Origin: Ensifer sesbaniae
GTDB taxonomy: Bacteria; Pseudomonadota; Alphaproteobacteria; Rhizobiales; Rhizobiaceae
Length of the DNA stretch: 64,000 bases
Reading direction: 5' to 3'
Assembly (NCBI RefSeq): GCF_013283665.1
Contig: NZ_JABEKU010000002.1
Span: 1-64,000 of the forward strand
Below, one piece after another: positions 23,994-33,121 of the stretch; the first letter of the stretch is position 1, and each line of letters opens with the position of its first letter. A model generated the notes under the pieces. The model was given only the letters and a program-made list of their open reading frames with translations, was not told where the DNA came from and made no database searches. The position numbers and the translations under genes were made by a program.

Positions 23994-25172
23994 ATGCGTC
24001 CAAGAATCCTCCTGACGGGAATTCCTGGTCATTACACGCGCCTCGCCAATGGCGCGAATGGCCTGTCGGTTTCCTATTCGGAACGGCAAAAGCAGCCCGA
24101 ATCCAAGGACGAGTTTCTTCAGGAGCTTCGCAACATCAGCAACACCGGTAACTATCTGATCGGTGAGGGGGCCTTGCGCGCCATCGCACCGCACGCCAAG
24201 CAGATTCCGTTCTGGCACCTCTATAATTGCCACAAGAACGGCACCGGTTTCGAAGAGTTCAACAACAACTTCGATATTTGCGTCTTCACCTGCGCGAACC
24301 TCTTGCGCAAGGGACTTTCCGCGGATGCGGAGGCTGATGTTCTGAGCAAGCTCAAAATGCCGATCGTCATGCTCGGCATCGGCCACCAGAACCGCAAGGA
24401 TCTCGAAACCGGCCTGCCGGAAGGAACGAGGCGGCTGCTCGAGGTCCTGAAGGACCGTGAACATTATTTCCTGACGCGCGGCTATGAAACGGCCGGCTAC
24501 CTGAAGGACCAGGGCTTCAAGTTCGTTCGGCCGACTGGTTGCCCCTCGGTCTACTTCGCGCCGAACAACATGCGCGCGTCGATGCGTAAGCTGCCGAACG
24601 TCAAGATCGGCCAGGCAAAGACCATCTTCTCGGGCTATCTCGGCGCCAATCACGATTGCATTGTCGATGCCCTTGCATTGAACCCCGAGGGCGCGAAGCC
24701 GCAATATGTCATTCAGGACGAGTTCCTGCACTTCGACATGAAGGTCGAGCCGGATGCCGATGGCAGGGTTTTCGACTCCTGCTCGGGCAAGATGCTCGGC
24801 GATCTCACTTTTCCGGGCGCCGACCGCCAGAAGGTGCCGTTCGACGTGCGCACCTTCTTCGACACCAACCAGTGGCGCGCCTGGGCCTCACACATGGACT
24901 TCAACTTCGGCCGGCGGTTCCACGGCTCGATCATCGCCATGCAGGCGGGCGTTCCCAGCCTGATGGTAGCGGTCGACGACCGCATGCGCGAAATGCTGGG
25001 CTTTACCGGTCTGCCGGCGGTCGAAGTCCAAGACCTCGAAAAGGCGGAAAACCGCGCGCAGTTCGTTGCCGACCATCTGGCCGGTCTGAACGCGTCGGAA
25101 CTGGTTGACCGCTACTCCGACCGCGAACGCAACTTCCGCACGGTGCTGCGCGAGATCGGCATCGGCCAGTAA
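23994..25172 (+). CDS. wgaD: Polysaccharide pyruvyltransferase-family protein, WgaD (ExpA4)-like
   Basis: A 392-residue protein starting MRPRILLTGIPG after an AGAAGGGA ribosome site. It has the family pattern: N-terminal TGNYLIGEGAL, LGIGHQN in the centre, and the C-terminal FGRRFHGSIIAMQAGVPSLM with the conserved Arg and His. Such enzymes move pyruvate from phosphoenolpyruvate to a hexose as a 4,6-ketal; galactoglucan carries pyruvylated galactose. It is a tandem paralogue of wgaE, with almost identical TNQWRAW and RRFHG blocks. Confidence 0.8.
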   Translation: MRPRILLTGIPGHYTRLANGANGLSVSYSERQKQPESKDEFLQELRNISNTGNYLIGEGALRAIAPHAKQIPFWHLYNCHKNGTGFEEFNNNFDICVFTCANLLRKGLSADAEADVLSKLKMPIVMLGIGHQNRKDLETGLPEGTRRLLEVLKDREHYFLTRGYETAGYLKDQGFKFVRPTGCPSVYFAPNNMRASMRKLPNVKIGQAKTIFSGYLGANHDCIVDALALNPEGAKPQYVIQDEFLHFDMKVEPDADGRVFDSCSGKMLGDLTFPGADRQKVPFDVRTFFDTNQWRAWASHMDFNFGRRFHGSIIAMQAGVPSLMVAVDDRMREMLGFTGLPAVEVQDLEKAENRAQFVADHLAGLNASELVDRYSDRERNFRTVLREIGIGQ

Positions 25173-25180
25173 ATCGCAGC

Positions 25181-25206
25181 GCCTCGGGTGCGTTCGCACC
25201 CGAGGC
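25181..25206 (+). terminator. GC-rich hairpin after wgaD
   Basis: A perfect 12-bp stem with a 2-base loop (GCCTCGGGTGCG-TT-CGCACCCGAGGC) starts 8 bases after the wgaD stop. There is no T tract, so partial attenuation or mRNA 3'-end protection between wgaD and wgaE is more likely than full termination. Confidence 0.6.
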
Positions 25207-25324
25207 ATGAATGCGATCGATTTAATAATGTTCGGGCGGAAAGAGGAAGATCGCGCATACGTCTCCTCATTCCGCCCGCGCTCTTCGTCAACTCTGTCGG
25301 TCAGTCCACAACTCAGGTGTATCG

Positions 25325-26497
25325 ATGCGTATCCTGCTCACCGGAATTCCTTCTTATCTCCAGCGTACCGTCTCGCGCGTTTCCGGTGCGACGGTTCATC
25401 ACAAGCCCTACTTCGACGACATCCGAAGCAAGAAGGAACTGATCGACCAGGTTAAAAAGATCGCCAACACCGGCAACTACCTGATCGGCGAGGGGGCAGC
25501 TTACGCCCTGCGCGGCCATGATGTGACCTATGTGCCCTTTTGGCACCTGGCCAACAGCCGCGGAGCCAACGATGTCTATGAGGCGCTGAACAAGGAATTC
25601 GACATGTGCGTGTTCGCCTCGGCGAACCTCTTGCGTCCGGGATATTCAGCCGATCTCGAAGCCGATGTCTTTGAGAAACTGAAGATGCCTGTGCTGGTGA
25701 TGGGCATCGGCATCCAGAAGCGTGAGGGGCTCAAGGAGAACCTGCCGGCCGGCACATTGCGTTTCCTCGAGGTGTTGAAGCAGAAGGAAAGCTTCTTTCT
25801 GACTCGCGGCTATTTCACCGCGGAGTTCCTCAGGGCCGAAGGTATGAAGTTCGTCAAGCCGACTGGCTGCCCGTCGCTCTTCTTCGCGCCGAACGAGATG
25901 CGGCGCTCGCTGACGTCTCTTGCCAATGCGGACCTGGCATCGGCACAGAAACTCGCTCTCGGCGGCTATCTCGGCAGCGTCGCCGACACGATCGTCGATG
26001 CCCATGCGCTCCTAAAGCCGGACAGTGTCGCAAGCTACGTCGTCCAGGACGAGGTTGTCGCCTATAACCTGACCCTTCCCGTCGACGACAACGCCCCGGT
26101 CTACGACCGCTCAAGCGGACGCATCACCGGCAAGACCGAGTACAAGCATCAGGAAAAATGGCAGAGGCAGAACGAGCTCCTGGTGTTCTTCGACACCAAC
26201 CAGTGGCGCGCCTGGTCGTCGTCCCGCGACCTCTGCATCGGCCGGCGGTTCCACGGTTGCGTCATCGGCATGCAGGCGGGCACGCCGTCGCTGATGATCG
26301 CCGTCGACGACCGCATGCGGGAGATGCTCGAATTCATCGGCTTCCCCTACATCGAAGCCGGCGTGTGGAACCGTGAAGGTGACAAGCGCACCCATCTTGC
26401 CAACTTCCTGTCCAAGATCGACGCGCAGGCCGTCACCGAGCGGTACTCGGCTTGCGAAGCGAACTTCCAAAGTGCGCTTAAACAGGTTGGGATCTGA
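25325..26497 (+). CDS. wgaE: Polysaccharide pyruvyltransferase-family protein, WgaE (ExpA5)-like
   Basis: A 390-residue paralogue of wgaD, starting MRILLTGIPSYLQRTVSR with AGGTG just upstream. The same blocks recur: NTGNYLIGEGAAYALRG, VLVMGIGIQKREGLKENLPA, PTGCPSLFFAPNEMRRSL, FDTNQWRAWSS and IGRRFHGCVIGMQAGTPSLM. Two tandem copies suggest either two pyruvyl positions, a heteromer, or one diverged copy with another transfer activity. The genes are separated by 152 bases holding a hairpin, so their expression may differ. Confidence 0.8.
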   Translation: MRILLTGIPSYLQRTVSRVSGATVHHKPYFDDIRSKKELIDQVKKIANTGNYLIGEGAAYALRGHDVTYVPFWHLANSRGANDVYEALNKEFDMCVFASANLLRPGYSADLEADVFEKLKMPVLVMGIGIQKREGLKENLPAGTLRFLEVLKQKESFFLTRGYFTAEFLRAEGMKFVKPTGCPSLFFAPNEMRRSLTSLANADLASAQKLALGGYLGSVADTIVDAHALLKPDSVASYVVQDEVVAYNLTLPVDDNAPVYDRSSGRITGKTEYKHQEKWQRQNELLVFFDTNQWRAWSSSRDLCIGRRFHGCVIGMQAGTPSLMIAVDDRMREMLEFIGFPYIEAGVWNREGDKRTHLANFLSKIDAQAVTERYSACEANFQSALKQVGI

Positions 26498-26504
26498 TCG
26501 CCAT

Positions 26505-27626
26505 ATGACGAGGGCAGCGCCATGGGCGCTGCTCCTTGCCGCCCAGATTTCCTTGGCGGCGATCGTCTGCGCGCCTGTGGCGTTGGCCGACGACGCGGCG
26601 TTTGCGCACTACGGGGTCAATCGCCTCAACCTCGCCTGGCTCGATCCCCGCGAACAGGAGCGCGTGCTCAAGGAGATCGCCGAAAGCGGCGCCACGCATG
26701 TGCGTCTTTCCCTGTCTCGGCCAGTCGACAGAAGCATCGAGGCCGTCGCCATAGCCAGCCGGCTGGGCCTGCGCATCCTGCTCGAAATCCAGCTTTCGAA
26801 CACAAGCTATTATGGGGATGCGGTTCGACCCCGCAGCGGTCAGCGGCGGATCTGGGACATCAACCGCCTGTCCGATCTGGATCTCGATCGATATCGCGTA
26901 GGCCTTCGCGAAGCGCTCATGCGCCTCGATGCTCTCGGTGTTCGCCTCGACGCGGTGGAGCCTGGAAACGAGATCAACCTTGCCGGCTACAACGGCGACC
27001 TTGCCGTCTATCCAAAACCCGGTCAGCCAACGCCGCGAACCCTCGCCGATCTCAAGGATCGCGCAGCGTTTGAAGAAGGTCTGGACCGCTATATTGAGGT
27101 GCTAAAGATCACGCGGGACGAGGTGCGCAAAAGTGAAAAGAGCAGCGCCGCCGCCATCGTCTCGGCCGGTCTTTCCGACATGGGTGCCAGGGAAGCCGAC
27201 CGACAAGGCATGGAGCGGCTCGATCCGGCTGAGGTGATAACACTTCTGCGGGCCCGGGGAATGGACCAGCTTGTCGATGCTTATGGCATCCACATCTACC
27301 CCGCCCGCAAGGATCCGAGCGCGATCAGATCCGTCGTCACCAGGCTCCTCGATTTCTGCAAGCCATCCGAGAGCAGCCGGCCATGCTGGGTGACGGAATG
27401 GGGAATCGCCAACACGGCGCGTACCTGTCCCGTCGATGATCGTGAGCGTATGGGCGCGATGGCCGCCATGCGCATGGTCTTTTCCGACTTCGCGAAGGCA
27501 AAGCGACTGGATGCGGCCTATTACTACGACTGGGACACGCAGCAATCCTATCGTCTGTGGCGCTGTGGTTCGCTAAGTCCGGCGGGTGCCATGGCGATCG
27601 CGCCGGAAACAGTCGATCCTCGTTAG
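26505..27626 (+). CDS. wgaF: Secreted glycoside hydrolase-like protein, WgaF (ExpA6)-like
   Basis: A 373-residue protein with an N-terminal signal peptide (MTRAAPWALLLAAQISLAAI ending near ALADD). The mature part looks like a (beta/alpha)8 glycosidase: VEPGNEINLAGYNGD would carry the catalytic acid Glu after an Asn, and RPCWVTEWGIANTA the nucleophile Glu, the clan A spacing. It could trim or set the length of galactoglucan in the periplasm or outside. It starts 7 bases after wgaE. In S. meliloti wgaG-J follow, but here the cluster ends. Confidence 0.68.
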   Translation: MTRAAPWALLLAAQISLAAIVCAPVALADDAAFAHYGVNRLNLAWLDPREQERVLKEIAESGATHVRLSLSRPVDRSIEAVAIASRLGLRILLEIQLSNTSYYGDAVRPRSGQRRIWDINRLSDLDLDRYRVGLREALMRLDALGVRLDAVEPGNEINLAGYNGDLAVYPKPGQPTPRTLADLKDRAAFEEGLDRYIEVLKITRDEVRKSEKSSAAAIVSAGLSDMGAREADRQGMERLDPAEVITLLRARGMDQLVDAYGIHIYPARKDPSAIRSVVTRLLDFCKPSESSRPCWVTEWGIANTARTCPVDDRERMGAMAAMRMVFSDFAKAKRLDAAYYYDWDTQQSYRLWRCGSLSPAGAMAIAPETVDPR

Positions 27627-27664
27627 CTGGAGGGTGCCCCCACGGCAGGCGCCAACCTTGTCAG

Positions 27665-27907
27665 TCAGCGGCGTGCCGCACGGCTCGATGCGGGCTCCAG
27701 GCCCTTGCCGCGATAGGTGACCGGGATGCCGAGCTCCTCATGGGTCCGTGCCAGTGTCTCGAGCCAGCTCGCCAGCTCTTCCGGCACCTTCTCCTCTCCG
27801 GTCTCCATCGCCTCTATCCATGCCAGGTTGCAATGGAGGGCGCTCGCCAGATTGATCGGCGTCCAACGAAGAACAAGAAGGCATTGGGTGAAACGGGCGG
27901 GGGTCAT
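27665..27907 (-). CDS. Small helix-turn-helix-like protein
   Basis: An 80-residue protein. The segment ARFTQCLLVLRWTPINLASA followed by LHCNLAWIEAMETGEEKVP has the helix-turn-helix spacing of XRE-type domains, with ELASWLETLARTHEEL as the next helix. No partner is adjacent. It is convergent with wgaF and may belong to the spacer between the two EPS clusters. Coding status is inferred from composition and domain shape only. Confidence 0.5.
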   Translation of the reverse strand: MTPARFTQCLLVLRWTPINLASALHCNLAWIEAMETGEEKVPEELASWLETLARTHEELGIPVTYRGKGLEPASSRAARR

Positions 27908-28442
27908 CGGTCGTGCTCAAGGTTGCGTTGTGGAATGGATGAAGCAGGCTTTACACGCAGAAATAAGTCAAGGTGATGACTTGTCGCGCCCAAAAGCCCT
28001 GATCTTTTCGTGAGTTAGAATTGATTGATAAATATCGAGGCGAAATGCATCAATCTGCGGAATTTCCCGCTGAGCCTCGCTGAGTCGAATTGACGAAAAT
28101 CGCTCTTGCTTGAGGTGCGGGGTCGTAGACTACGGTTACGACCAGCATGTAACGCCTGACGGAAGGCTCTTCGAGATTCCGCTTCACGTCCCCTTTGCAA
28201 ACTATCTCCTGGTTTGACGATGACCCACTGATCCGGCGGCCGGAAGCTGTCGTCGCCGGCAACCCCACCCAATCGCCGCCACCTCGCCAGACCCAATTTG
28301 CGACCTCCGGAGGTAGTTGGTGTAGGACTGCTCCATTGGATGGCTTTCCCGCACATGGAATTTCGCGAACGGTCGAATTTTCTCTTTAAATTGGTCACCC
28401 TATCACTTTAAATTGGACGAAAAATGAACTAAAAATAGTCGG
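27908..28442. other. Gene-free stretch before the AAA ATPase
   Basis: About 535 bases. A minus-strand frame of 127 codons (28015-28398) has no recognisable domain and is Arg/Ser-rich, as expected of an antisense or decayed frame. Bases just before 28443 are AT-rich and could hold the promoter of the next gene. Confidence 0.5.
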
Positions 28443-29696
28443 ATGAAGACCGGCCTCCTAGCAAAATCTTACGTCGATCGAAAAGCACGATCCGTTGTAG
28501 AAACGGCACTGGCGGACACGCGTGTGGTCCTCATATCAGGCCCGCGTCAGGCGGGCAAAACAACGCTTGCGCGTCAGTTCTCGGATGCCAATCGTCCCTA
28601 CATCACGCTCGACGACGCGGGCACACTGAACGCCGCGAGGTCCGATCCGACGGGGTTCATTCGTGGCATCGACCGTGCTGTTATCGACGAGGTGCAGCGT
28701 GCGCCCGACCTGATGCTTGCCATCAAAGAGAGTGTCGACCGTTACGAAGATCCCGGCCGTTTCCTGCTGACTGGATCTGCCAACCTTGCAACTGTGCCAG
28801 CCATCGCCGATTCCCTCGCCGGGCGAATGGCCGTGGTTTCACTGCTTCCATTTGCACAATCCGAACTCCACTCTACGCCCGGTCAAATGCTCGATGCCCT
28901 CTTCGCTGGCGATGAGCCGACGACCCGCAGCGAGGTCGTGTTCGGCGAAGAATTGATGAACGTCGTCTTGAAGGGTGGGTACCCGGAAGTTCTACGTCGA
29001 TCGACACCTGCCCGCCGAACTGCATGGCTCGAGGACTATGTGTCTCTCATTCTCGATCGTGACGTGCGGGATATCGCCAACATAGACCAGCTCGACCGTT
29101 TGCCAAGATTGCTTAACGTTCTTGCCGAACATTCCGGGCAATTGGTCAACCACAGCAGCTTTGGGGCGGCGCTCGGATTATCTAGTGTTACAGCGCAGAA
29201 ATATGTGGCAATACTTGAGCGCCTCTTTCTGGTGCGCACTATCGCCCCTTGGTCGAATAATCGCCTCAGCCGGCTCGTGAAGACCCCCAAGCTCCACTTC
29301 GTTGATACCGGTCTTCTCGCAAGTTTGCGAGACGACGACCTGGAAACGCTGCGGCGGGACAAAACCAGGTTTGGTGCACTTTTGGAGAGCTTTGTGGTTT
29401 CCGAACTTCTGAAACTCGCTTCCTGGTCGGATCGTCGCTTCTCCTTCTCGCATTACCGGACCAAGGACCAGGATGAGGTGGATGTGGTGATCGAGGACAG
29501 ACGAGGGCGTATCATTGGAATTGAAGTGAAGGCGTCGGCGACGGTCAAATCGGAGGACTTCAAAGGATTGAGGCAACTGCAGGAGGCGGTCGGAGATCGT
29601 TTTGTCCGTGGTCTAGTGCTTCACGACCATGATCGTGTAACTGCGTTTGGAGAGAAGTTGCACGCCGCTCCGCTATCGATCCTCTGGTCGATGTAG
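28443..29696 (+). CDS. AAA ATPase with DUF4143 domain
   Basis: A 417-residue protein. The N-terminal P-loop ATPase has Walker A SGPRQAGKTTLARQF (about residues 34-48), Walker B AVIDEVQRAPDL and sensor LLTGSANL. The C-terminal half has the DUF4143 pattern: SLILDRDVRDI, a winged-helix-like LGLSSVTAQKYVAILERLFL, LVKTPKLHFVDTGLLASL and an endonuclease-like end (HYRTKDQDEVDVVIEDRRGR and GIEVKASATV, a PD-(D/E)XK-type arrangement). Such proteins are widespread accessory genes, suspected to have toxin, defence or mobile-element roles. It is unrelated to EPS synthesis and probably arrived by transfer. Confidence 0.85.
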   Translation: MKTGLLAKSYVDRKARSVVETALADTRVVLISGPRQAGKTTLARQFSDANRPYITLDDAGTLNAARSDPTGFIRGIDRAVIDEVQRAPDLMLAIKESVDRYEDPGRFLLTGSANLATVPAIADSLAGRMAVVSLLPFAQSELHSTPGQMLDALFAGDEPTTRSEVVFGEELMNVVLKGGYPEVLRRSTPARRTAWLEDYVSLILDRDVRDIANIDQLDRLPRLLNVLAEHSGQLVNHSSFGAALGLSSVTAQKYVAILERLFLVRTIAPWSNNRLSRLVKTPKLHFVDTGLLASLRDDDLETLRRDKTRFGALLESFVVSELLKLASWSDRRFSFSHYRTKDQDEVDVVIEDRRGRIIGIEVKASATVKSEDFKGLRQLQEAVGDRFVRGLVLHDHDRVTAFGEKLHAAPLSILWSM

Positions 29697-30124
29697 AATG
29701 ACAAAACCGTCGGGCGGCGCGATGACGCCACGGCGCGGTCCGGTTCAGGAGACGGGGAGGCGACGAAAGTCTTCCTCACAGGGCGTGAGAAGTTTAACCA
29801 TTAAGCTGGCACGCGGTTCTCGGCGCTCCGAGGCCATCAAAGCACGTAGTAACGCTTCGCCCCGATGCGATCCGCGCATTTTTCCGGTGTGTCCGTGGAG
29901 CCACGGTCATCCTCGCCCACACGCCGGCGGGCTTGACGACGGCGATAGCCGCGCTGGCGCAAACCGCTTCCATCCTCGGCGGCATCGTCTTCAGGCAAGG
30001 CGAGGGAAGTCCCGCCCGGCTTAGACAATCTAAATCAAGCGGCCTCGCGCGCAGCCTGCGAAATTGTCTCATGAATGAAATAGCTCCGACGTCGCCGAGC
30101 TGCCGCCTTTTCCTATCCGCAATT
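29697..30124. other. Gene-free, possibly decayed stretch
   Basis: About 430 bases with short frames on both strands and no coherent domain. It precedes two gene remnants and probably consists of decayed coding DNA. Confidence 0.4.
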
Positions 30125-30129
30125 GACTC

Positions 30130-30290
30130 AGCGCTGAATTGCGCAATGCGGCAATCGAGCAGGGGCGCAGCGAACTCATCTCGATACAGGCCGGACAGGG
30201 CGCGTCGCTGATCCACCGGCGTGGCGCACCGGAGCTTATGGGCGACTTGACCGGTGAGATGGCCGGTTACTGGGGCGGATGGCCTCCAAT
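30130..30290 (+). pseudogene. 3' remnant resembling a nitronate monooxygenase-type flavoprotein
   Basis: The frame reads ELRNAAIEQGRSELISIQAG then QGASLIHRRGAPELMGDLT and GEMAGYW, resembling the C-terminal end of nitronate monooxygenase-like oxidoreductases (an SxxAGQxxxL block followed by a short helix). A stop codon lies just upstream in frame, so the rest of the gene is gone. The frame continues into the trkH remnant without a stop. Confidence 0.35.
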
Positions 30291-30329
30291 AAAGAGGCGC
30301 ATGAGGCGCCGGCCGAGGTCTAGAACCGC

Positions 30330-30585
30330 CTACATGTTCGTCTGGGCGTTCGGCAGCCTGGCGATGGGCGCAATGGGCTATGATCTCGTCACGGCCGCAT
30401 CCGCCGTTGCCACCGCACTCTCGAATGTCGGCGCCGGGCTTGGGCCGATCATCGGACCGGCCGGCAATTTTTCGGCCTTGTCGGATCCGACACTTTATCT
30501 GCTGTCGGTCATGATGCTGCTCGGCCGTCTGGAAATCCTGACGGTGCTCGTCGTCCTGACGCCGCTGTTCTGGAAGGATTGAGCT
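30330..30585 (+). pseudogene. trkH, 3' remnant (K+ uptake permease)
   Basis: The last about 80 residues, FVWAFGSLAMGAMGYDLVTA, then ALSNVGAGLGPIIGPAGNFS and MMLLGRLEILTVLVVLTPLF, match the C-terminal membrane segments of TrkH/KtrB potassium transporters, including the fourth pore loop. The N-terminal about 400 residues are missing, and the frame is fused to unrelated sequence. The native terminator seems preserved just after it. Confidence 0.75.
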
Positions 30586-30625
30586 CAGCGCCTATCGGTC
30601 GCACACCGCGGGATTCTTCATCCCA

Positions 30626-30665
30626 AAAAGAAACCTCGGACCGTCTCCAATCCGAGGTTTCTTTT
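30626..30665. terminator. Bidirectional terminator between trkH remnant and exoP
   Basis: A 15-bp perfect stem (AAAAGAAACCTCGGA and its complement) with a 10-base loop, T-rich on one side and A-rich on the other, so it can work in both directions. It separates the convergent trkH remnant and exoP. Confidence 0.85.
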
Positions 30666-30686
30666 ACTGCCAGGCGAGGGAGGTCG

Positions 30687-33050
30687 TCAGGCCGCCTCGG
30701 TCCTGCGATAGGTTCCGGCGTTTTCGACGTAATATTTCTCGAAACGATGGCGATAGTGCTCGGGCCCACCGAAGTCGCTGTACTTCGCCAACTCGTTCAT
30801 ATCCGTCTTGTTGAGGATCACGCCAAGGATCTTGCCATTGATCTGCGGTTCGGAGTTGAGCAGGTCACGCACCAGACGCGACGGCGTGCGCCCCCATTCG
30901 GCGACGTAGATGAAGCCATCGGCGAGCGGTGAAAATGCCTTGGCATCGACCACCGGAGCGAGCGCCGCGAGGTCGACAACCACGTAGTCGAACGATTTGC
31001 GGGCATTGTCGATGAGTTCGGCCATCGCCGGGGACGCGAGCAGTTCGTGACTGTCATAGGGCTCGCTCTTTGCGCCTGCTTGCCCGCCAACCGGGAAGAT
31101 CGCCAGTTTTGTCTTCTGGTCGATCTTGATGCCGGCGGGCCAGGTGGATTCGCCGATCAACGCCTCGACGAGGCCGGTCTTCGGCGGCGGGTTGATCATC
31201 TGGCTGAGACCCGGCTTGCGGATGTCGGCGTCGATCAACAAGGTCTTCTTGCCGCTCGCCGCGAGCAGTGCGGCAAAGTTCGCCGCGATGATCGACTTGC
31301 CCTCGTCCGGAACGGCCGAAACGATACCGATCACGCGCGAGCCGTTGCCATGCAGCATCCGGTCGCAGGCGAGCTTGGCGTTGCGGAAGGTCTCGGCGAA
31401 AGAGGAGCGCGGGGCGTCGAGCACGATGCGACTGACGCGCTCGAATGGCACTGCCGCCTGTGTGGTCGGCAGGGGCGTCTTGCCCTTCATCAAGTGCGCA
31501 CGAACCCGGTCCGTCGTGGTCGGTTGACGCGGGCCGATCAGCGGAACGTAGCCGAAAGACCTGTGTCCGAGGATGGAGCGCACGTCGCTTTCCAGCCGGA
31601 AGGTCCGCTCGCGGAACTCCTGGAACGCGGCAAAGGCACCGCCGGCCATCATGCCGAGCACAGCCGAAAGCGCCAGAACCAGTGTCTTCTTCGGGCTTGA
31701 GGGCGCGGTCGGAACGCCAGCCGCGGAGATGACCCGAGCCTTGGCGATCGGGAAGGAGCGCTGCTGCGAGGCCTGTTCATAGCGATTGAGATAGGTCTCG
31801 TAGAGGGTCTTCAACGCTGCAGCCTTCTGCTCAAGCTCGCGCAGATGCACGAGCGACAGGTTCGCATCCGAATTGCGACCGGTAGTGCCTTCGATGTTCT
31901 CTCGCAAGGAAGCCTCGCGCGAGCGCGCAACCTCGTATTCGTTGCGGTAACTTGCGGTCAGTTGCTGCAGCTCTTGGAAGATCTGACGGCCGATATCGGA
32001 CCTTTCCTTGCGCAGCGATACCGCCTGGGGATGATCGGCGCCGAAGCTCTGCGTCACTTCCTGTTCGCGTTTGCTGACGGCGAGGTAGCGCGTGCGCAGC
32101 TCCCGGATGACGGAGTTGTCGCCCTCCTTGGCGGAAATCGTCGCATTCTTGACCGCGGTTTCCGGTCCCTGGTCGACGATTGCCTGGAACTGCTTGAAGC
32201 GCGCGGAAGCGCTTGCCGTGTCGGCTTGAGCGATGATGAGCTGGCTGTTGAGATCTGCCAGCTGCTGTTCGGACATGAGTTCGCCGCGAGCGAGCGTCAG
32301 ACCATTCTCGCTGCGATATTTCTCGACCTCGAGCGAAGCGGCCTGGGAGCGTTGCCTCAGATCTGCAAGGCGCTCCTGCAGCCACACGGAGGCGCGTTCC
32401 GTCGCTTCGAAATTGGCGTTCAGCTGATCGTTAAGATAAGCGTCCGCATAGCCGCGCACGATTGCCGCGGCGAGTTGTGGATCGCTGGAGCCGTAGGCGA
32501 GCGAAATGACGGAGCTTCTGTTGACGCGTTCGACGGCCAGTCCCTGCTGGATGAGCGCGGCCGCCTTCTGTCGCCGGCCATTGCGCGCTGCTTCTTCCGA
32601 GATCTCGGACCCAAAAAACGAAAAGATGCCGGTTACGGATCTCAGCCAGTCCTTGACGACGCCAAAGGGCGAGCGTGGCGGATTGAGAACCGTATCGTTG
32701 TCGTCGAGGTTCATCTTGTCGACGACCCGCAAGGCGAGTTCGCCGGATTTCAGGATCTCGACGGCGCTCGCCATCTGCGTGTCGAGCAACTGGCTGTTCT
32801 GCGGTGTTGCCTCCTCCTCGGCGTATTTCGACAGGTTCTCGTCGAGCAGGATCTGCGTCATCGACGTATAGAACGGTGTCGTGAAAACGAGATAGACCGC
32901 GCCAAGTGCCAGGAAAAGCACGACGAACGCGCCAACCAGCCTGGCACGGCGGACGATGACCGAGAAGAGCCGGTCAAGGTCGATGAACCTGTCGGGTTCC
33001 TCCATTTCCCGCGGCACAACGCTGTTGAAGGGGAGACTTCTTTGGTTCAT
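30687..33050 (-). CDS. exoP: Succinoglycan chain-length regulator and tyrosine autokinase ExoP
   Basis: A 787-residue Wzz/BY-kinase. Transmembrane helix 1 is near residues 35-57 (RRARLVGAFVVLFLALGAVY), followed by a large periplasmic coiled-coil domain and a second helix (TLVLALSAVLGMMAGGAFAA, about 480). The cytosolic kinase has Walker A SAVPDEGKSIIAANFA, Walker A' TLLIDADIRKPG and a tyrosine-rich tail (HYRHRFEKYYVENAGTY) for autophosphorylation. In S. meliloti it sets the ratio of high to low molecular weight succinoglycan with ExoQ and ExoT. It is the last gene of the exoHKLAMONP series. Confidence 0.93.
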   Translation of the reverse strand: MNQRSLPFNSVVPREMEEPDRFIDLDRLFSVIVRRARLVGAFVVLFLALGAVYLVFTTPFYTSMTQILLDENLSKYAEEEATPQNSQLLDTQMASAVEILKSGELALRVVDKMNLDDNDTVLNPPRSPFGVVKDWLRSVTGIFSFFGSEISEEAARNGRRQKAAALIQQGLAVERVNRSSVISLAYGSSDPQLAAAIVRGYADAYLNDQLNANFEATERASVWLQERLADLRQRSQAASLEVEKYRSENGLTLARGELMSEQQLADLNSQLIIAQADTASASARFKQFQAIVDQGPETAVKNATISAKEGDNSVIRELRTRYLAVSKREQEVTQSFGADHPQAVSLRKERSDIGRQIFQELQQLTASYRNEYEVARSREASLRENIEGTTGRNSDANLSLVHLRELEQKAAALKTLYETYLNRYEQASQQRSFPIAKARVISAAGVPTAPSSPKKTLVLALSAVLGMMAGGAFAAFQEFRERTFRLESDVRSILGHRSFGYVPLIGPRQPTTTDRVRAHLMKGKTPLPTTQAAVPFERVSRIVLDAPRSSFAETFRNAKLACDRMLHGNGSRVIGIVSAVPDEGKSIIAANFAALLAASGKKTLLIDADIRKPGLSQMINPPPKTGLVEALIGESTWPAGIKIDQKTKLAIFPVGGQAGAKSEPYDSHELLASPAMAELIDNARKSFDYVVVDLAALAPVVDAKAFSPLADGFIYVAEWGRTPSRLVRDLLNSEPQINGKILGVILNKTDMNELAKYSDFGGPEHYRHRFEKYYVENAGTYRRTEAA

Positions 33051-33121
33051 TGGGTCGCTCTGTCCGTTTCCCTTTTGGTCCGACGATCTGGCGCCCCTTC
33101 TGAAAGAGGCGCCAAACAGCT

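Noticed and set aside
28015-28398. A possible 127-residue protein on the minus strand
   Set aside because: It has no motif, poor composition and no ribosome site; retained only as part of a gene-free stretch.
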